Assembly (NCBI GenBank): GCA_027068415.1
Contig: JAMOTD010000016.1
Location: 1-35,401 of the forward strand
DNA: 35,401 nt
Direction: 5' to 3'
Origin: Desulfurobacteriaceae bacterium
GTDB lineage: Bacteria > Aquificota > Aquificia > Desulfurobacteriales > Desulfurobacteriaceae
The position numbers were made by a program, and so were the translations under genes. A model generated the notes under the pieces. That model was given only the letters and a program-made list of their open reading frames with translations, did not search any database and was not told the origin of the DNA. Below, in pieces: positions 1 to 7,704 of the stretch. Position 1 is the first letter of the stretch. Each line of letters opens with the position of its first letter.

Positions 1-126
1 TGCCGAGCCTGTGGAGCTCCCCCCCATCATCGCAACTCCGCCCTCACTCTGACCGGGCTGGATTATAATTACGAGAATAAGTAGAATCGCCAAAATCGCG
101 TGGATTATCAAAAGCGCCGTAAACAT
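1..126 (-). CDS. secG: SecG, protein-export membrane subunit (N-terminal part)
   Basis: Partial gene cut by the left edge; about 42 residues are visible from an ATG at 126. The peptide begins MFTALLIIHAILAILLILV, a single hydrophobic segment of about 20 residues, followed by IIIQPGQSEGG and a Gly/Met/Ser-rich stretch (VAMMGGSS). That layout, with TM1, then a Q-P-G turn and a glycine-rich cytoplasmic loop, is the SecG signature; SecG assists the SecYE channel in the inner membrane. A strong AGGAGG site lies 6 bases before the ATG, inside the end of galE, and the ATG directly follows the galE stop, so it is the fourth visible gene of the clpX-tpiA-galE operon. The tpiA-secG neighbourhood is common in bacteria. 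The second membrane segment is outside the window. Confidence 0.85.
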   Translation of the reverse strand, partial: MFTALLIIHAILAILLILVIIIQPGQSEGGVAMMGGSSTGSA

Positions 127-1101
127 CTAAAACCTCCTGTTAAGTTCCCAGTTCCAGGCCGTTCTAATTATAAACTCTAAGTCTTCATACTTCGGTTTCC
201 AGTTAAGTTTTTCTTTTAGCTCTGTTGAGTCGGCTACTAATATAGGAGGGTCTCCTTCTCTCCTTTCGGTCTCATCCACTTTAAAGTCTTTTCCCGTGAC
301 TTTTTTTGCAGTTGTGATTACCTCTTTAACCGAGAAGCCTTTACCGTATCCGCAGTTAAAAACTCCGCTCTCTCCGCTTTCTAACAAGTACTCAAGAGCT
401 AAGAGGTGAGCGTCTGCCAAGTCACATACATGGATAAAGTCCCTTATACAAGTTCCATCCGGGGTAGGGTAGTCTGTTCCGAATATCTTTATTGATTCTC
501 TTTCTCCCTTTGCCGCTTTTAAAATCAATGGAATAAGGTGAGTTTCCGGGTTGTGGCTCTCCCCAATTCTGCCTTTAGGGTCGGCTCCGGCAGCGTTGAA
601 GTATCTGAGTGAGATGTAATTTAAACCGTAGGATTTATTGAAGTCTTCCAGAATTTTTTCTATGAAAAGCTTTGATTTACCGTACGGGTTTATGGGATTT
701 GTGGGGTGCGTTTCCGGAATTGGTACTTTGATTGGGTTTCCGTAAACTGCTGCAGTTGAAGAGAAAATAAAGTTATTTACCTTTGTTTCAACCATTGCTT
801 CAAGTAGTCTTAAAGTATTCACTGTATTGTTTTCAAAAAATTTAGCCGGGTCTTTTACCGATTCTCCAACTTCAATTGAGGCTGCAAAGTGGATTACAGC
901 GTCTGGTTTAAAGGATGATAAGAGTTCTTTCATTTTCTCTTTGTTGCCCGTATCTGCTACAACCAGTTTTCCGTAAAGAACTGCCTCCTTATGACCTTTG
1001 GATAAGTTGTCAATTACCATTATGTCGTGACCGAGCTTTCCGAATAACTCTACCGTATGACTTCCTATATAACCGGCTCCTCCTGTTATGAGGATTTTCA
1101 T
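127..1101 (-). CDS. galE: UDP-glucose 4-epimerase
   Basis: 324 residues, a normal length for GalE. It interconverts UDP-glucose and UDP-galactose (possibly also the N-acetyl forms) in the cytoplasm. Visible: the N-terminal NAD-binding motif GGAGYIGSH (residues 7-15), the catalytic SDR pair of Ser/Thr in FSSTAAVYG and Tyr-x3-Lys in NPYGKSK, and the family motif RYFNAAGADP. The start is ATG at 1101 behind a GGGAGGGGG site. It sits 20 bases after tpiA and abuts secG. Its codon use is somewhat AT-richer than that of clpX and tpiA and it lacks the GGAGCTCC octamer, so it may have joined this housekeeping operon later. Its product could feed the surface polysaccharide made by the genes at 13540-22110. 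Confidence 0.93.
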   Translation of the reverse strand: MKILITGGAGYIGSHTVELFGKLGHDIMVIDNLSKGHKEAVLYGKLVVADTGNKEKMKELLSSFKPDAVIHFAASIEVGESVKDPAKFFENNTVNTLRLLEAMVETKVNNFIFSSTAAVYGNPIKVPIPETHPTNPINPYGKSKLFIEKILEDFNKSYGLNYISLRYFNAAGADPKGRIGESHNPETHLIPLILKAAKGERESIKIFGTDYPTPDGTCIRDFIHVCDLADAHLLALEYLLESGESGVFNCGYGKGFSVKEVITTAKKVTGKDFKVDETERREGDPPILVADSTELKEKLNWKPKYEDLEFIIRTAWNWELNRRF

Positions 1102-1121
1102 TCCCCCTCCCTTGAGGTGTT

Positions 1122-1871
1122 TTATAAGGTTGTTTTAACTATTGCCGAAAAGCTCTCGGCTTTGAGGCTTGCCCCTCCAACGAGAGCTCCGTCAATGTCG
1201 GGCATCTCAAGGAGTCCTTTTGCGTTTTCGGGTTTTACGCTTCCGCCGTAGAGGATTCTGACCCCTTCGGCCTTCTCCTTCTCAAAGAGCTCGGTAAGAA
1301 CATCCCTGATGAAGGTGTGGACTTCCTGAGCCATCTCGGGGGTTGCACTTCTGCCCGTTCCGATTGCCCAGACCGGCTCGTAGGCTATTACAAACTCATC
1401 TTCGGGCTTTAGACCTTTCAGGCCTTCCCTTACCTGCCTCTCTACAACCTGCCGGGTTTCTCCCTTCTCTCTCTCCTCCAGAGTTTCTCCAATACAGAGA
1501 ATAGGGATTAGGTTGTGGTTAACGGCGGAAATTACCTTTCTGTTAATGAGTTCGTCACTCTCTCCGAAGATGTGCCTCCTCTCAGAGTGGCCGAGGATTA
1601 CGTAGGAGCACCCGACGTCTTTCAGCATAACCGGTGATATTTCCCCGGTAAAGGCTCCTTTTTCCTCGTAGAACATGTTCTGGGCGCCCATGAGTATGGA
1701 GCTCCCCTCCAGCTCCCTGCCCACCGGGTAGAGGGCCGTAAACGGCGGGCAGACGAGGATGTCCCTGTCCTCAACTCCCTTTAACCTCTCCTTGAGCTCC
1801 CTAACCAACTCAATGGCTTCGGGAACGGTCTTGTTCATCTTCCAGTTTCCGGCAATCAGAAGCCTTCTCAA
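1122..1871 (-). CDS. tpiA: Triosephosphate isomerase
   Basis: 249 residues, a normal TIM-barrel length. It interconverts dihydroxyacetone phosphate and glyceraldehyde 3-phosphate in glycolysis and gluconeogenesis. Visible: the substrate-binding Lys in AGNWKMN (residues 7-13), the catalytic His in VILGHSERR (near residue 95), the catalytic Glu in AYEPVWAIGTG (near residue 163, followed by the flexible loop 6) and the phosphate-binding YGGSVKPEN near the C-terminus. The start is TTG at 1871; an AAGGGGG site lies 5 bases upstream, and the protein start MRRLLIAGNWKMN matches the usual family start, so no earlier codon is needed. It begins 10 bases after clpX and is clearly cotranscribed with it. 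Confidence 0.95.
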   Translation of the reverse strand: MRRLLIAGNWKMNKTVPEAIELVRELKERLKGVEDRDILVCPPFTALYPVGRELEGSSILMGAQNMFYEEKGAFTGEISPVMLKDVGCSYVILGHSERRHIFGESDELINRKVISAVNHNLIPILCIGETLEEREKGETRQVVERQVREGLKGLKPEDEFVIAYEPVWAIGTGRSATPEMAQEVHTFIRDVLTELFEKEKAEGVRILYGGSVKPENAKGLLEMPDIDGALVGGASLKAESFSAIVKTTL

Positions 1872-1881
1872 CCTATCCCCC

Positions 1882-3114
1882 TTATGAGGCTTTTGTTAAC
1901 TCGTACTTGGGCTTACCGGTTCTTACCGCTTCGGCGTCAATTATAACCTTTTTGACGTCCTTCCTCGTGGGGACTTCAAACATCACGTCTGTCATTAGCT
2001 TCTCCATTATTGCTCTGAGGCCTCTTGCTCCGGTCTTCCTCCTTATCGCCTCCCTTGCAATCTCCCTTAAAGCCTCCTCGGTAAACTCAAGCTCAACCCC
2101 TTCAAGCTCAAGCATTTTCTTGTACTGCTTTACGAGGGCGTTTTTGGGCTCGGTTAAGACCCTTACTAAGTCATCCTCTCCCAGCTCTTTGAGTGTCGCA
2201 ATTACCGGGAGCCTTCCGATTAGCTCGGGAATAAGGCCGAACTTGACAAGGTCGTCGGGCTCAACATGTTTGAGGAGCTCGTCCCTTTCCATCTTCTTCT
2301 TATCAACGTCGGCGGTAAAGCCGAGAGCTCCCTTCCCTATCCTCTTTGCAATTATGTCCTCAAGGCCGACGAAGGCTCCGCCGCAGATAAAGAGTATGTT
2401 TGAGGTATCTATCTGAATGTACTGCTGGTGGGGATGCTTCCTTCCTCCCTGCGGTGGAACGTTTGCAATCGTCCCCTCAAGGATTTTAAGGAGTGCCTGC
2501 TGAACACCCTCTCCCGAAACGTCCCTCGTAATTGAGGGATTCTCGCTCTTCCTTGCAATTTTGTCTATCTCGTCAATGTAGATTATTCCCCTCTGGGCCT
2601 TCTCTATGTCGTAGTCGGCCGCCTGAATCAGCCTTAAGAGAATGTTCTCAACGTCTTCACCGACGTAGCCGGCCTCTGTAAGGGTGGTCGCGTCTGCTAT
2701 TGCAAAGGGAACGTCAAGGAGCTTTGCAAGGGAGCGGGCAAGGAGGGTCTTACCCGAACCGGTCGGTCCAATCAGGAGAATGTTGCTCTTCTCAAGCTCA
2801 ACGTCGTCAATTGCTCCGCCTGACATAATCCTCTTGTAGTGGTTGTAAACTGCAACCGAAAGAACTTTCTTTGCCTCCTCCTGGCCGATTACGTACTGGT
2901 CAAGGAATTCCTTTATCTCCTTGGGGGTGGGGAGCTTGTCAACTTTGACGGGAGCTCCCTTCTTCTCCTCCCCCTCGTGTATCATCTTGTAGCAATCGTC
3001 TATACAGAAGTTGCAGATTGCCACTCCTCCCGGCCCAGTTATCAGGGCTTCTACCTCGTTCTGAGGGCGGTTACAGAATGAGCACCTTCTCATCGGAACT
3101 TTTGTTTCAAACAT
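1882..3114 (-). CDS. clpX: ClpX, ATPase subunit of the ClpXP protease
   Basis: 410 residues, full length. This AAA+ unfoldase recognises tagged proteins and threads them into ClpP. The N-terminal zinc-binding domain has Cys 11, 14, 34 and 37 (CSFC and CNFC). The Walker A motif GPTGSGKT is at residues 116-123, the Walker B motif is [12 protein letters not shown], the pore loop GYVGEDVEN follows, and the sensor-2 motif [12 protein letters not shown] lies near the C-terminus. The start is ATG at 3114 behind a modest GAGGGAAG site; a second Met at residue 8 is an alternative. It leads the minus-strand operon and diverges from trpF across 85 bases. clpP is not in the window. Confidence 0.96.
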   Translation of the reverse strand: MFETKVPMRRCSFCNRPQNEVEALITGPGGVAICNFCIDDCYKMIHEGEEKKGAPVKVDKLPTPKEIKEFLDQYVIGQEEAKKVLSVAVYNHYKRIMSGGAIDDVELEKSNILLIGPTGSGKTLLARSLAKLLDVPFAIADATTLTEAGYVGEDVENILLRLIQAADYDIEKAQRGIIYIDEIDKIARKSENPSITRDVSGEGVQQALLKILEGTIANVPPQGGRKHPHQQYIQIDTSNILFICGGAFVGLEDIIAKRIGKGALGFTADVDKKKMERDELLKHVEPDDLVKFGLIPELIGRLPVIATLKELGEDDLVRVLTEPKNALVKQYKKMLELEGVELEFTEEALREIAREAIRRKTGARGLRAIMEKLMTDVMFEVPTRKDVKKVIIDAEAVRTGKPKYELTKAS

Positions 3115-3199
3115 TCTTCCCTCTCTCTTTAGTTTTGCTAACTGGGAAATATATGCCTTCGGTGATAAAATCGGCGGAAAAAGAGGTAAGGAGAGGAAG

Positions 3200-3832
3200 A
3201 TGGTAAGGGTAAAGGTGTGCGGAATAACAAATCTGAAAGACGCCCTTCTCTCAATTGAGGCCGGGGCAGATGCTTTGGGCTTTATAATCTACCCGGGAAG
3301 CAAGCGCTTCATAAAGGCCAAGGAGGTCAGGAAGATTACCTCAAACCTCCCTCCTTTCGTCTCAAAGGTAGGGGTATTTGTTAACGAAGACCCCAGAGAC
3401 GTCCTTGAGATTTTAAGCTACGCCCACCTTGACCTTGCCCAGCTCCACGGAGAGGAGAGTCCCGAGGACTGTGAGTACGTTGGGGCCCACAGGGTTATTA
3501 AGGTCTTTCGCTTAAGGAGTGAGGAAGAGGTTGAGAAAATAGAGCCTTACGTACGGAAGGTTAGGGCTATCCTCCTTGATACTTACGACACCAAAGTTTA
3601 CGGGGGAACCGGAAAGCCCTTTGACTGGAAAATTGCCCTTAAGGTTAAGGAGAGGTTCCCCGAGCTCCCCCTAATTCTCTCCGGCGGCCTCAACCCCGAG
3701 AATATCTCCGATGCGGTTAAGACGGTTTCTCCCTTTGCCGTTGACGTCTGCAGCGGCGTTGAGAGGGAGCCCGGAGTGAAGGAGCCCGAAAAGGTTGTGG
3801 AGTTTGTAAAGAGGGCAAAGTGTCCCTTTTAG
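3200..3832 (+). CDS. trpF: Phosphoribosylanthranilate isomerase
   Basis: 210 residues, a normal TrpF length. It catalyses the Amadori rearrangement of N-(5-phosphoribosyl)anthranilate in tryptophan synthesis. Visible: the N-terminal VKVCGITN with the catalytic Cys (residue 7), [15 protein letters not shown], the catalytic Asp in ILLDTYD with the following [20 protein letters not shown] and the C-terminal phosphate-binding VDVCSGVE. The start is ATG at 3200 behind GAGAGGAAG. It stands alone, divergent from clpX, with no other trp gene beside it. A TAAAAT -10 candidate lies at 3166-3171, without a convincing -35. Confidence 0.95.
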   Translation: MVRVKVCGITNLKDALLSIEAGADALGFIIYPGSKRFIKAKEVRKITSNLPPFVSKVGVFVNEDPRDVLEILSYAHLDLAQLHGEESPEDCEYVGAHRVIKVFRLRSEEEVEKIEPYVRKVRAILLDTYDTKVYGGTGKPFDWKIALKVKERFPELPLILSGGLNPENISDAVKTVSPFAVDVCSGVEREPGVKEPEKVVEFVKRAKCPF

Positions 3833-3843
3833 TTGTAAATTTT

Positions 3844-3872
3844 TTGCAACAACACTAACTTAAGGGTAATAT
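3844..3872 (+). promoter_or_regulatory. Probable sigma-70 promoter of the ferritin-like gene
   Basis: TTGCAA at 3844-3849 and TAATAT at 3867-3872 are separated by 17 bases, close to the housekeeping consensus. They lie just after the trpF stop and 20 bases before the GTG start at 3893, which is behind AAGGAGG (3881-3887). This implies the ferritin-like gene is expressed independently of trpF. No operator-like palindrome is obvious. Confidence 0.55.
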
Positions 3873-3892
3873 CGTTTGATAAGGAGGGTACC

Positions 3893-4390
3893 GTGGGAAC
3901 GAAAGCAAGGGAGCTTGTTGGGGAGCACGCAGATAGGATTGTGGAGTTCCTAAATAGAGCTCTGGCAGACGAATGGCTCGCCTACTACCAGTACTGGATT
4001 GGCTCCAAAGTTGTTAAAGGCCCGATGAAGAGTGCGGTTGAGGCCGAGCTTGTTCAACACGCTGCCGATGAGCTCCGCCACGCCGATATGCTCGTTATGA
4101 GGATTTTGGAGCTGGGAGGAACGCCGATTTTAACACCTAAGAGGTGGTTTGAGCTTACGAACTGCGGCTACGGCGAGCCGGAAAACCCCTTTGTGAAGAG
4201 AATCCTTGAGCAGAACATTAAGGGAGAGCGCTGTGCAATAGACGTTTACAACCAGATTACTTCTTACACCCGCGACATTGACCCCGTAACCTACAACCTG
4301 GCCGTTCAGATTATGACCGACGAGATGGAGCACGAGGAGGATTTACAGTCCCTCCTTGAGGATTTGGAGAACATGAAGTTCCTTAAATAA
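3893..4390 (+). CDS. Dps-like/thioferritin-type diiron protein
   Basis: 165 residues of mostly helical sequence with a ferritin-type diiron site. Candidate ligands are Glu27 (ADEWLAYYQYW), Glu60 and His63 (ADELRHAD), Glu112 (GERC) and Glu144 with His147 (TDEMEHEED): four Glu and two ExxH motifs, as in bacterioferritin. Two cysteines, Cys91 (LTNCGYG) and Cys114 (GERCAID), are 23 residues apart, resembling the Cys pair near the metal site that defines archaeal and bacterial DPS-like (thioferritin) proteins. Known members form dodecamers that oxidise iron with peroxide, so a role in oxidative-stress and iron detoxification is likely. No haem-ligand Met is evident at the usual bacterioferritin place. 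The start is GTG behind AAGGAGG. It probably has its own promoter. An alternative name is bacterioferritin. Confidence 0.82.
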   Translation: MGTKARELVGEHADRIVEFLNRALADEWLAYYQYWIGSKVVKGPMKSAVEAELVQHAADELRHADMLVMRILELGGTPILTPKRWFELTNCGYGEPENPFVKRILEQNIKGERCAIDVYNQITSYTRDIDPVTYNLAVQIMTDEMEHEEDLQSLLEDLENMKFLK

Positions 4391-4395
4391 GGTTT

Positions 4396-5172
4396 GTGTT
4401 ATTAAATTACCCCGCAAATTTCCTGCGGGGAGTCGCTCAAGTTGAAAGAGGAATAGACCTTTATGAAATCTGGCTTACTCTTAAAAAGAGGTGGCGGGCA
4501 GTTGCCCTCTCCCTCCTTCTCTTTACCTTTGTAGCCCTTCTTTACGCTTTTTTATCCCCTCCCGTTTATCAGGATAAACACTACTTTTCCGAGCCGCTTT
4601 CACCTTCCGTCCCTACCTGAGGGACGGCGATTACGGTAAGCTCTCGGCCCTCCTTGGCCTTGATAAGGAGAAGCTGGAAAAGATTGTCTCCGTGGAAGTT
4701 CCGAAAATAAAGAACTCAAATGCCGTCTTCACTTTAATAGAGGGGGGAAAGAACCTTGGTGTTCTGAAGGAGTTTGATTCAAAGCCTACCTCTCCTCTCT
4801 GCCCTCAATAAGCCAGCAGGTGGAGGAGAAGAGAAGAACTATAAAGGCTCACTTGAAGACTTTTCTGAGAGAATAGGTGATGTGGAGAGACTTGCCTTCA
4901 CCCTTAAAGGGCAGATTGAGAGGGGAAGCTTTAAGGTTGTGGGCTTTAACCCCATAGAGTTTGATACTGCTATAGCAAAGTATAGGGCCGAAATTGAGAG
5001 GCTAAGAATCTCCCCTTTTAAAGGGGTGAGTTTTTACTCCTCAGATGAACCGGTTAAACCGAAGAGGGGATTAATAGTGGCCGTCGGGGCTATTTCCGGT
5101 CTCTTCTTTGGAGTTTTCCTTGCTTTCTTCTTTGAGTGGCTTGAGGGAGTTAAGAGGAGGGAAGAGGCCTAA
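4396..5172 (+). pseudogene. Decayed Wzz-type polysaccharide chain-length determinant
   Basis: Three reading frames must be joined to recover one protein. The first (to about 4580) gives IDLYEIWLTLKKRWRAVALS and a membrane segment ending in LLYAFLSPPVYQ, the typical Wzz N-terminus. A second frame (about 4600-4770) reads RPYLRDGDYGKLSALLGLDK and on to GGKNLGVLKEF. A third (about 4775-5172) gives coiled-coil sequence, then VKPKRGLIVAVGAISGLFFG and a second membrane helix, the Wzz C-terminus. At about 240 residues in total it is also shorter than usual, so there are at least two frameshifts and probably deletions. No ribosome-binding site precedes any in-frame start; GTG at 4396 is only nominal. 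Wzz proteins set chain length of Wzy-made polymers in the inner membrane. The tail overlaps the end of aspS by 4 bases. Confidence 0.75.
4410..4430. other. Seven-base-pair GC hairpin after the ferritin-like gene
   Basis: CCCCGCA (4410-4416) and TGCGGGG (4424-4430) form a perfect stem around a 7-base loop. It lies 20 bases after the ferritin stop, but neither strand continues into a T run, so a standard intrinsic terminator is not supported. It sits exactly where the Wzz remnant should have its start and ribosome-binding site. It could be a weak terminator or an RNA processing or 5' leader structure. Confidence 0.5.
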
Positions 5173-6962
5173 GCCTCCTCCTCGCCCTCCTTTACCTCTA
5201 TGTGGAGCTCCTCAAGCTGCTCTTTCCTCACCGTGTCGGGAGCTCCCGTAAGTAGACACTGTCCCCTCTGGGTCTTGGGGAAGGCTATAACGTCTCTGAT
5301 TGACTCCTCTCCCCTCATAATCGCACAGAGCCTGTCAAGTCCGAAGGCCATTCCGCCGTGGGGGGGAGCTCCGTACTTTAAGGCCTCAAGCAGGAAGCCG
5401 AACCTCTCCTTTGCCTCCTCGTCGGAGAGGCCGATTACCTTAAACACTTTCTCCTGAACGTCCTCCCTGTGGATACGGATACTTCCTCCGCCTATTTCAA
5501 CCCCGTTTAAGACCATATCGTAGGCCCTTGCTCTTACCTCTCCGGGGGCCTCAAGGAGCTTATCAACGTCCTCTTCCCTCGGGCTTGTAAAGGGGTGGTG
5601 GAGGGCCTCCCACCTCTCCTCCTCCTCGTTCCACTCAAACATGGGGAAGTCAACAACCCACAGGACGTTAACCTTGCCCTCGTCTATGAGGCCGGCCATC
5701 TTTCCGAGCCTCAGCCTCAGGTTTGAGAGGGCGGCGTTTACAACGTCGGGCTTATCTGCAACGAAGAAGAGAATGTCTCCCGGCTTTGCGTTGAGCCTTC
5801 TTAAAATCTCGTTTATCTCCTCTTCGGTAAAGAACTTAACTATCGGAGACTGGAGCTTCCCTTCGGGCAGAACCTTAATCCATGCAAGGCCTTTTGCCCC
5901 GTAGATTCCTACAAACTTGGTAAGCTCGTCAATCTCTTTCCTTGAGAGCTCCGCTCCCCCCTCAAAGTTTATCGCCTTAACTATTCCTCCCTTCTCTGCA
6001 ACGCTCCTGAAAACCTTAAAGTTGCACTTTTGAGCTATATCGGTGATGTTTTTCAGCTCAAGGCCGAAGCGGGTGTCGGGCCTGTCTGTTCCGAACCTCT
6101 CCATTGCCTCGTCGTAGGAGATTACCGGGATTTCCCCTATTTCAATCCCCAAGAGCTCCCTGTAGAGGGCCCTTAAAACCTTCTCGGCCACCTCCATTAC
6201 GTCCCTTTCCCTTACAAAGGACATCTCAAAGTCTATCTGGGTGAACTCGGGCTGTCTGTCGGCTCTTAGGTCTTCGTCCCTAAAGCACCTTGCAATTTGG
6301 TAGTACTTATCAAATCCCGAAACCATGAGGATTTGTTTAAAGAGCTGCGGAGACTGGGGAAGGGCGTAGAACTTGCCCGGGTAAATCCTGCTGGGAACGA
6401 GGAAGTCCCTTGCCCCTTCGGGAGTACTCTTTGTCAGGTAAGGGGTTTCTATCTCTATGAAGCCCTCCCTGTTAAAGACCTCCCTGACAACCTGATACAT
6501 TCTGTGGCGGAAGATTATGTTCTGGGCCATTTTGGGCCTTCTCAGGTCAAGGAAGCGGTACTTGAGGCGGACCTCTTCGCTTACCTTAACCTCGTCCTCA
6601 ACCGGGAAAGGCAGGGGTAGTGAGCGGTTTAAAATCTGGAGCTCCCTTGCGTATATCTCAAACTCCCCTGTTTTGAGCTTTGGGTTTTCTGTTCCCGGGG
6701 GCCTTCTCCTGACCTCTCCCTTAACGGCTATTACAAACTCGTGCCTTAGCTTTTTTGCCTTCTCAACAAGCTCCTCAGAAATCTCGGGGGAGAAGACAAT
6801 CTGTACTTTTCCCGTTCTGTCCCTTAGGTCTGTAAATACAACTCCTCCGTGGTCTCTTGTAGTATCAACCCAGCCGGCTACTCTTACTTCTTTACCTACG
6901 TCCTTCTCAGAAATCTCACCGCAGTAGTGGGTTCTCTCAAAAGAGCCAAGGTGCTCAAGCAT
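5169..6962 (-). CDS. aspS: Aspartyl-tRNA synthetase, bacterial type
   Basis: 597 residues, the length of bacterial AspRS with the GAD insertion. It charges tRNA with aspartate. In order: an N-terminal OB-fold anticodon domain (VRVAGWVDTTRDHGGVVFTDLRD), class II motif 1 (GFIEIETPYLTKSTPEGARDF), motif 2 (YQIARCFRDEDLRADRQPEFTQ), the GAD insertion in the middle, and motif 3 (GMAFGLDRLCAIMRG) near the C-terminus. The end of the active site reads FPKTQRGQCLLTGAP. Organisms without AsnRS or asparagine synthetase use a relaxed AspRS that also charges tRNA-Asn; this could be one, but the sequence alone does not decide. The start is ATG at 6962 behind AGAGGAGAAGG. It converges on the Wzz remnant. Confidence 0.96.
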   Translation of the reverse strand: MLEHLGSFERTHYCGEISEKDVGKEVRVAGWVDTTRDHGGVVFTDLRDRTGKVQIVFSPEISEELVEKAKKLRHEFVIAVKGEVRRRPPGTENPKLKTGEFEIYARELQILNRSLPLPFPVEDEVKVSEEVRLKYRFLDLRRPKMAQNIIFRHRMYQVVREVFNREGFIEIETPYLTKSTPEGARDFLVPSRIYPGKFYALPQSPQLFKQILMVSGFDKYYQIARCFRDEDLRADRQPEFTQIDFEMSFVRERDVMEVAEKVLRALYRELLGIEIGEIPVISYDEAMERFGTDRPDTRFGLELKNITDIAQKCNFKVFRSVAEKGGIVKAINFEGGAELSRKEIDELTKFVGIYGAKGLAWIKVLPEGKLQSPIVKFFTEEEINEILRRLNAKPGDILFFVADKPDVVNAALSNLRLRLGKMAGLIDEGKVNVLWVVDFPMFEWNEEEERWEALHHPFTSPREEDVDKLLEAPGEVRARAYDMVLNGVEIGGGSIRIHREDVQEKVFKVIGLSDEEAKERFGFLLEALKYGAPPHGGMAFGLDRLCAIMRGEESIRDVIAFPKTQRGQCLLTGAPDTVRKEQLEELHIEVKEGEEEA

Positions 6963-6994
6963 CTTCCTTCTCCTCTTTCAAATTTGCTGGGGGA

Positions 6995-7024
6995 ATTTTA
7001 CTCCAAATTTTTAAGTCCTTTCAG
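6995..7024 (-). promoter_or_regulatory. Candidate aspS promoter
   Basis: On the minus strand CTGAAA (7024-7019) and TAAAAT (7000-6995) are 18 bases apart, and the -10 overlaps the stop codon of the HEPN pseudogene. This would let aspS be transcribed even if the upstream toxin-antitoxin pair is silent. Consensus agreement is only moderate. Confidence 0.35.
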
Positions 7025-7405
7025 GGTTGCTTCAAAGGCCTCTTTAAAGAGGAGCTCCATAATTTTCCCGTAAATCTCCTCCGCCTGCTCCTGACCGTAA
7101 ATATGGACGAGAGTGTCTTTCAGTTCTACCATTTTGTATAAAATTCCCTCATACGAAAAAGGAACTATTCCTTCCTTTAGGAGCTCTCTGAAACAGCTTC
7201 ACGGAGAGTTACACTCAATTCCCCTCTCCCTTAGGGCCTCTTTAACGGCCTTCCACATATCCTCGTATGTATACTCAAACCTTTTACTTAGGACTTCTAC
7301 TGCTATTCCTCTCGGAATTTTCAGTTCCTCTTCAAGGGTTAATCCTTCTTTAAACTTTGTAAACGCTTTTTCAAACCTGTTAAGAGCTCTTCTGAACTTT
7401 TCCAA
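6998..7405 (-). pseudogene. HepT-type HEPN toxin gene broken by an in-frame TGA
   Basis: The reading frame starts with ATG at 7405 (MEKFRRALNRFEKAFTKF, typical of HEPN partners of minimal nucleotidyltransferases) and runs 68 codons to TGA at 7201-7199. The same frame then continues without interruption for 66 more codons to TAA at 7000-6998: SCFRELLKEGIVPFSYEGIL, then VELKDTLVHIYGQEQAEEIY. Without the TGA the protein would be 135 residues, the normal family length. The family usually has Arg near NSP-R at this point, so a CGA to TGA transition is the simplest explanation. The RNase/AMPylation motif RX4HXY is seen as KDTLVHIY (K96, H101, Y103), beyond the stop, so a terminated product would lack the active site. 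It overlaps the upstream nucleotidyltransferase by 67 bases. Readthrough cannot be excluded. Confidence 0.8.
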
Positions 7406-7704
7406 ACCCTGCCCTCCTTCAGCACTCTTTCAAGGAAATCGCCGTTTTTTACCTTTGCCAAATCAAAGAAGTCTACCTCTCTCAGAATGGAAACTTTCTC
7501 TATTTCATCAAGGGCTTTTACGTACTCTTTGGGGGAGAGCTCCCTTCCGCAGAAGACCCCGACCTCAATATCCGAAGTCCTTGAAAACCTGTCTGTCAAT
7601 ACCGAGCCGAAGAAGATTATCAAACACCTATCGCCGAGAGCTCTCTCAATTGCCCTTTCTACCAGCTCAATGTACTCCTCTTTTGTGTAAGCCCTTACCT
7701 TCAA
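7339..7704 (-). CDS. MntA-like minimal nucleotidyltransferase (antitoxin)
   Basis: 121 residues. Small pol-beta-fold nucleotidyltransferases of this kind pair with HEPN proteins; in the characterised MntA-HepT system the enzyme AMPylates a tyrosine of the HEPN RNase and silences it. The core is FFGSVLTDRFSRTSDIEVGVF: Gly-Ser, ten residues, then D-I-E, matching the GSX10DXD motif except that the second Asp is Glu. A later acidic residue follows in REVDFFDLA. The start is ATG at 7704, inside the last codons of comEC (38-base overlap), and the end overlaps the HEPN gene by 67 bases, so the three were translated as one unit. With its partner broken, this gene may be a relic, or a bystander still able to act on another HEPN protein. 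Confidence 0.8.
   Translation of the reverse strand: MKVRAYTKEEYIELVERAIERALGDRCLIIFFGSVLTDRFSRTSDIEVGVFCGRELSPKEYVKALDEIEKVSILREVDFFDLAKVKNGDFLERVLKEGRVWKSSEELLTGLKKRLQSLKKD

Noticed and set aside
4410-4430. Hairpin as a standard intrinsic terminator
   Set aside because: Neither strand has a T run after the stem, unlike the clear terminator at 22597-22629.
5200-6927. Several long plus-strand reading frames across aspS
   Set aside because: They mirror aspS codon structure, lack ribosome-binding sites and give low-complexity Ser/Leu/Pro-rich peptides; the aspS domains explain the region.
7199-7201. In-frame TGA as a selenocysteine codon
   Set aside because: Family members have no Cys or Sec at this position (Arg is usual after NSP), no SECIS-like hairpin is evident right after it, and a single C-to-T change explains it.
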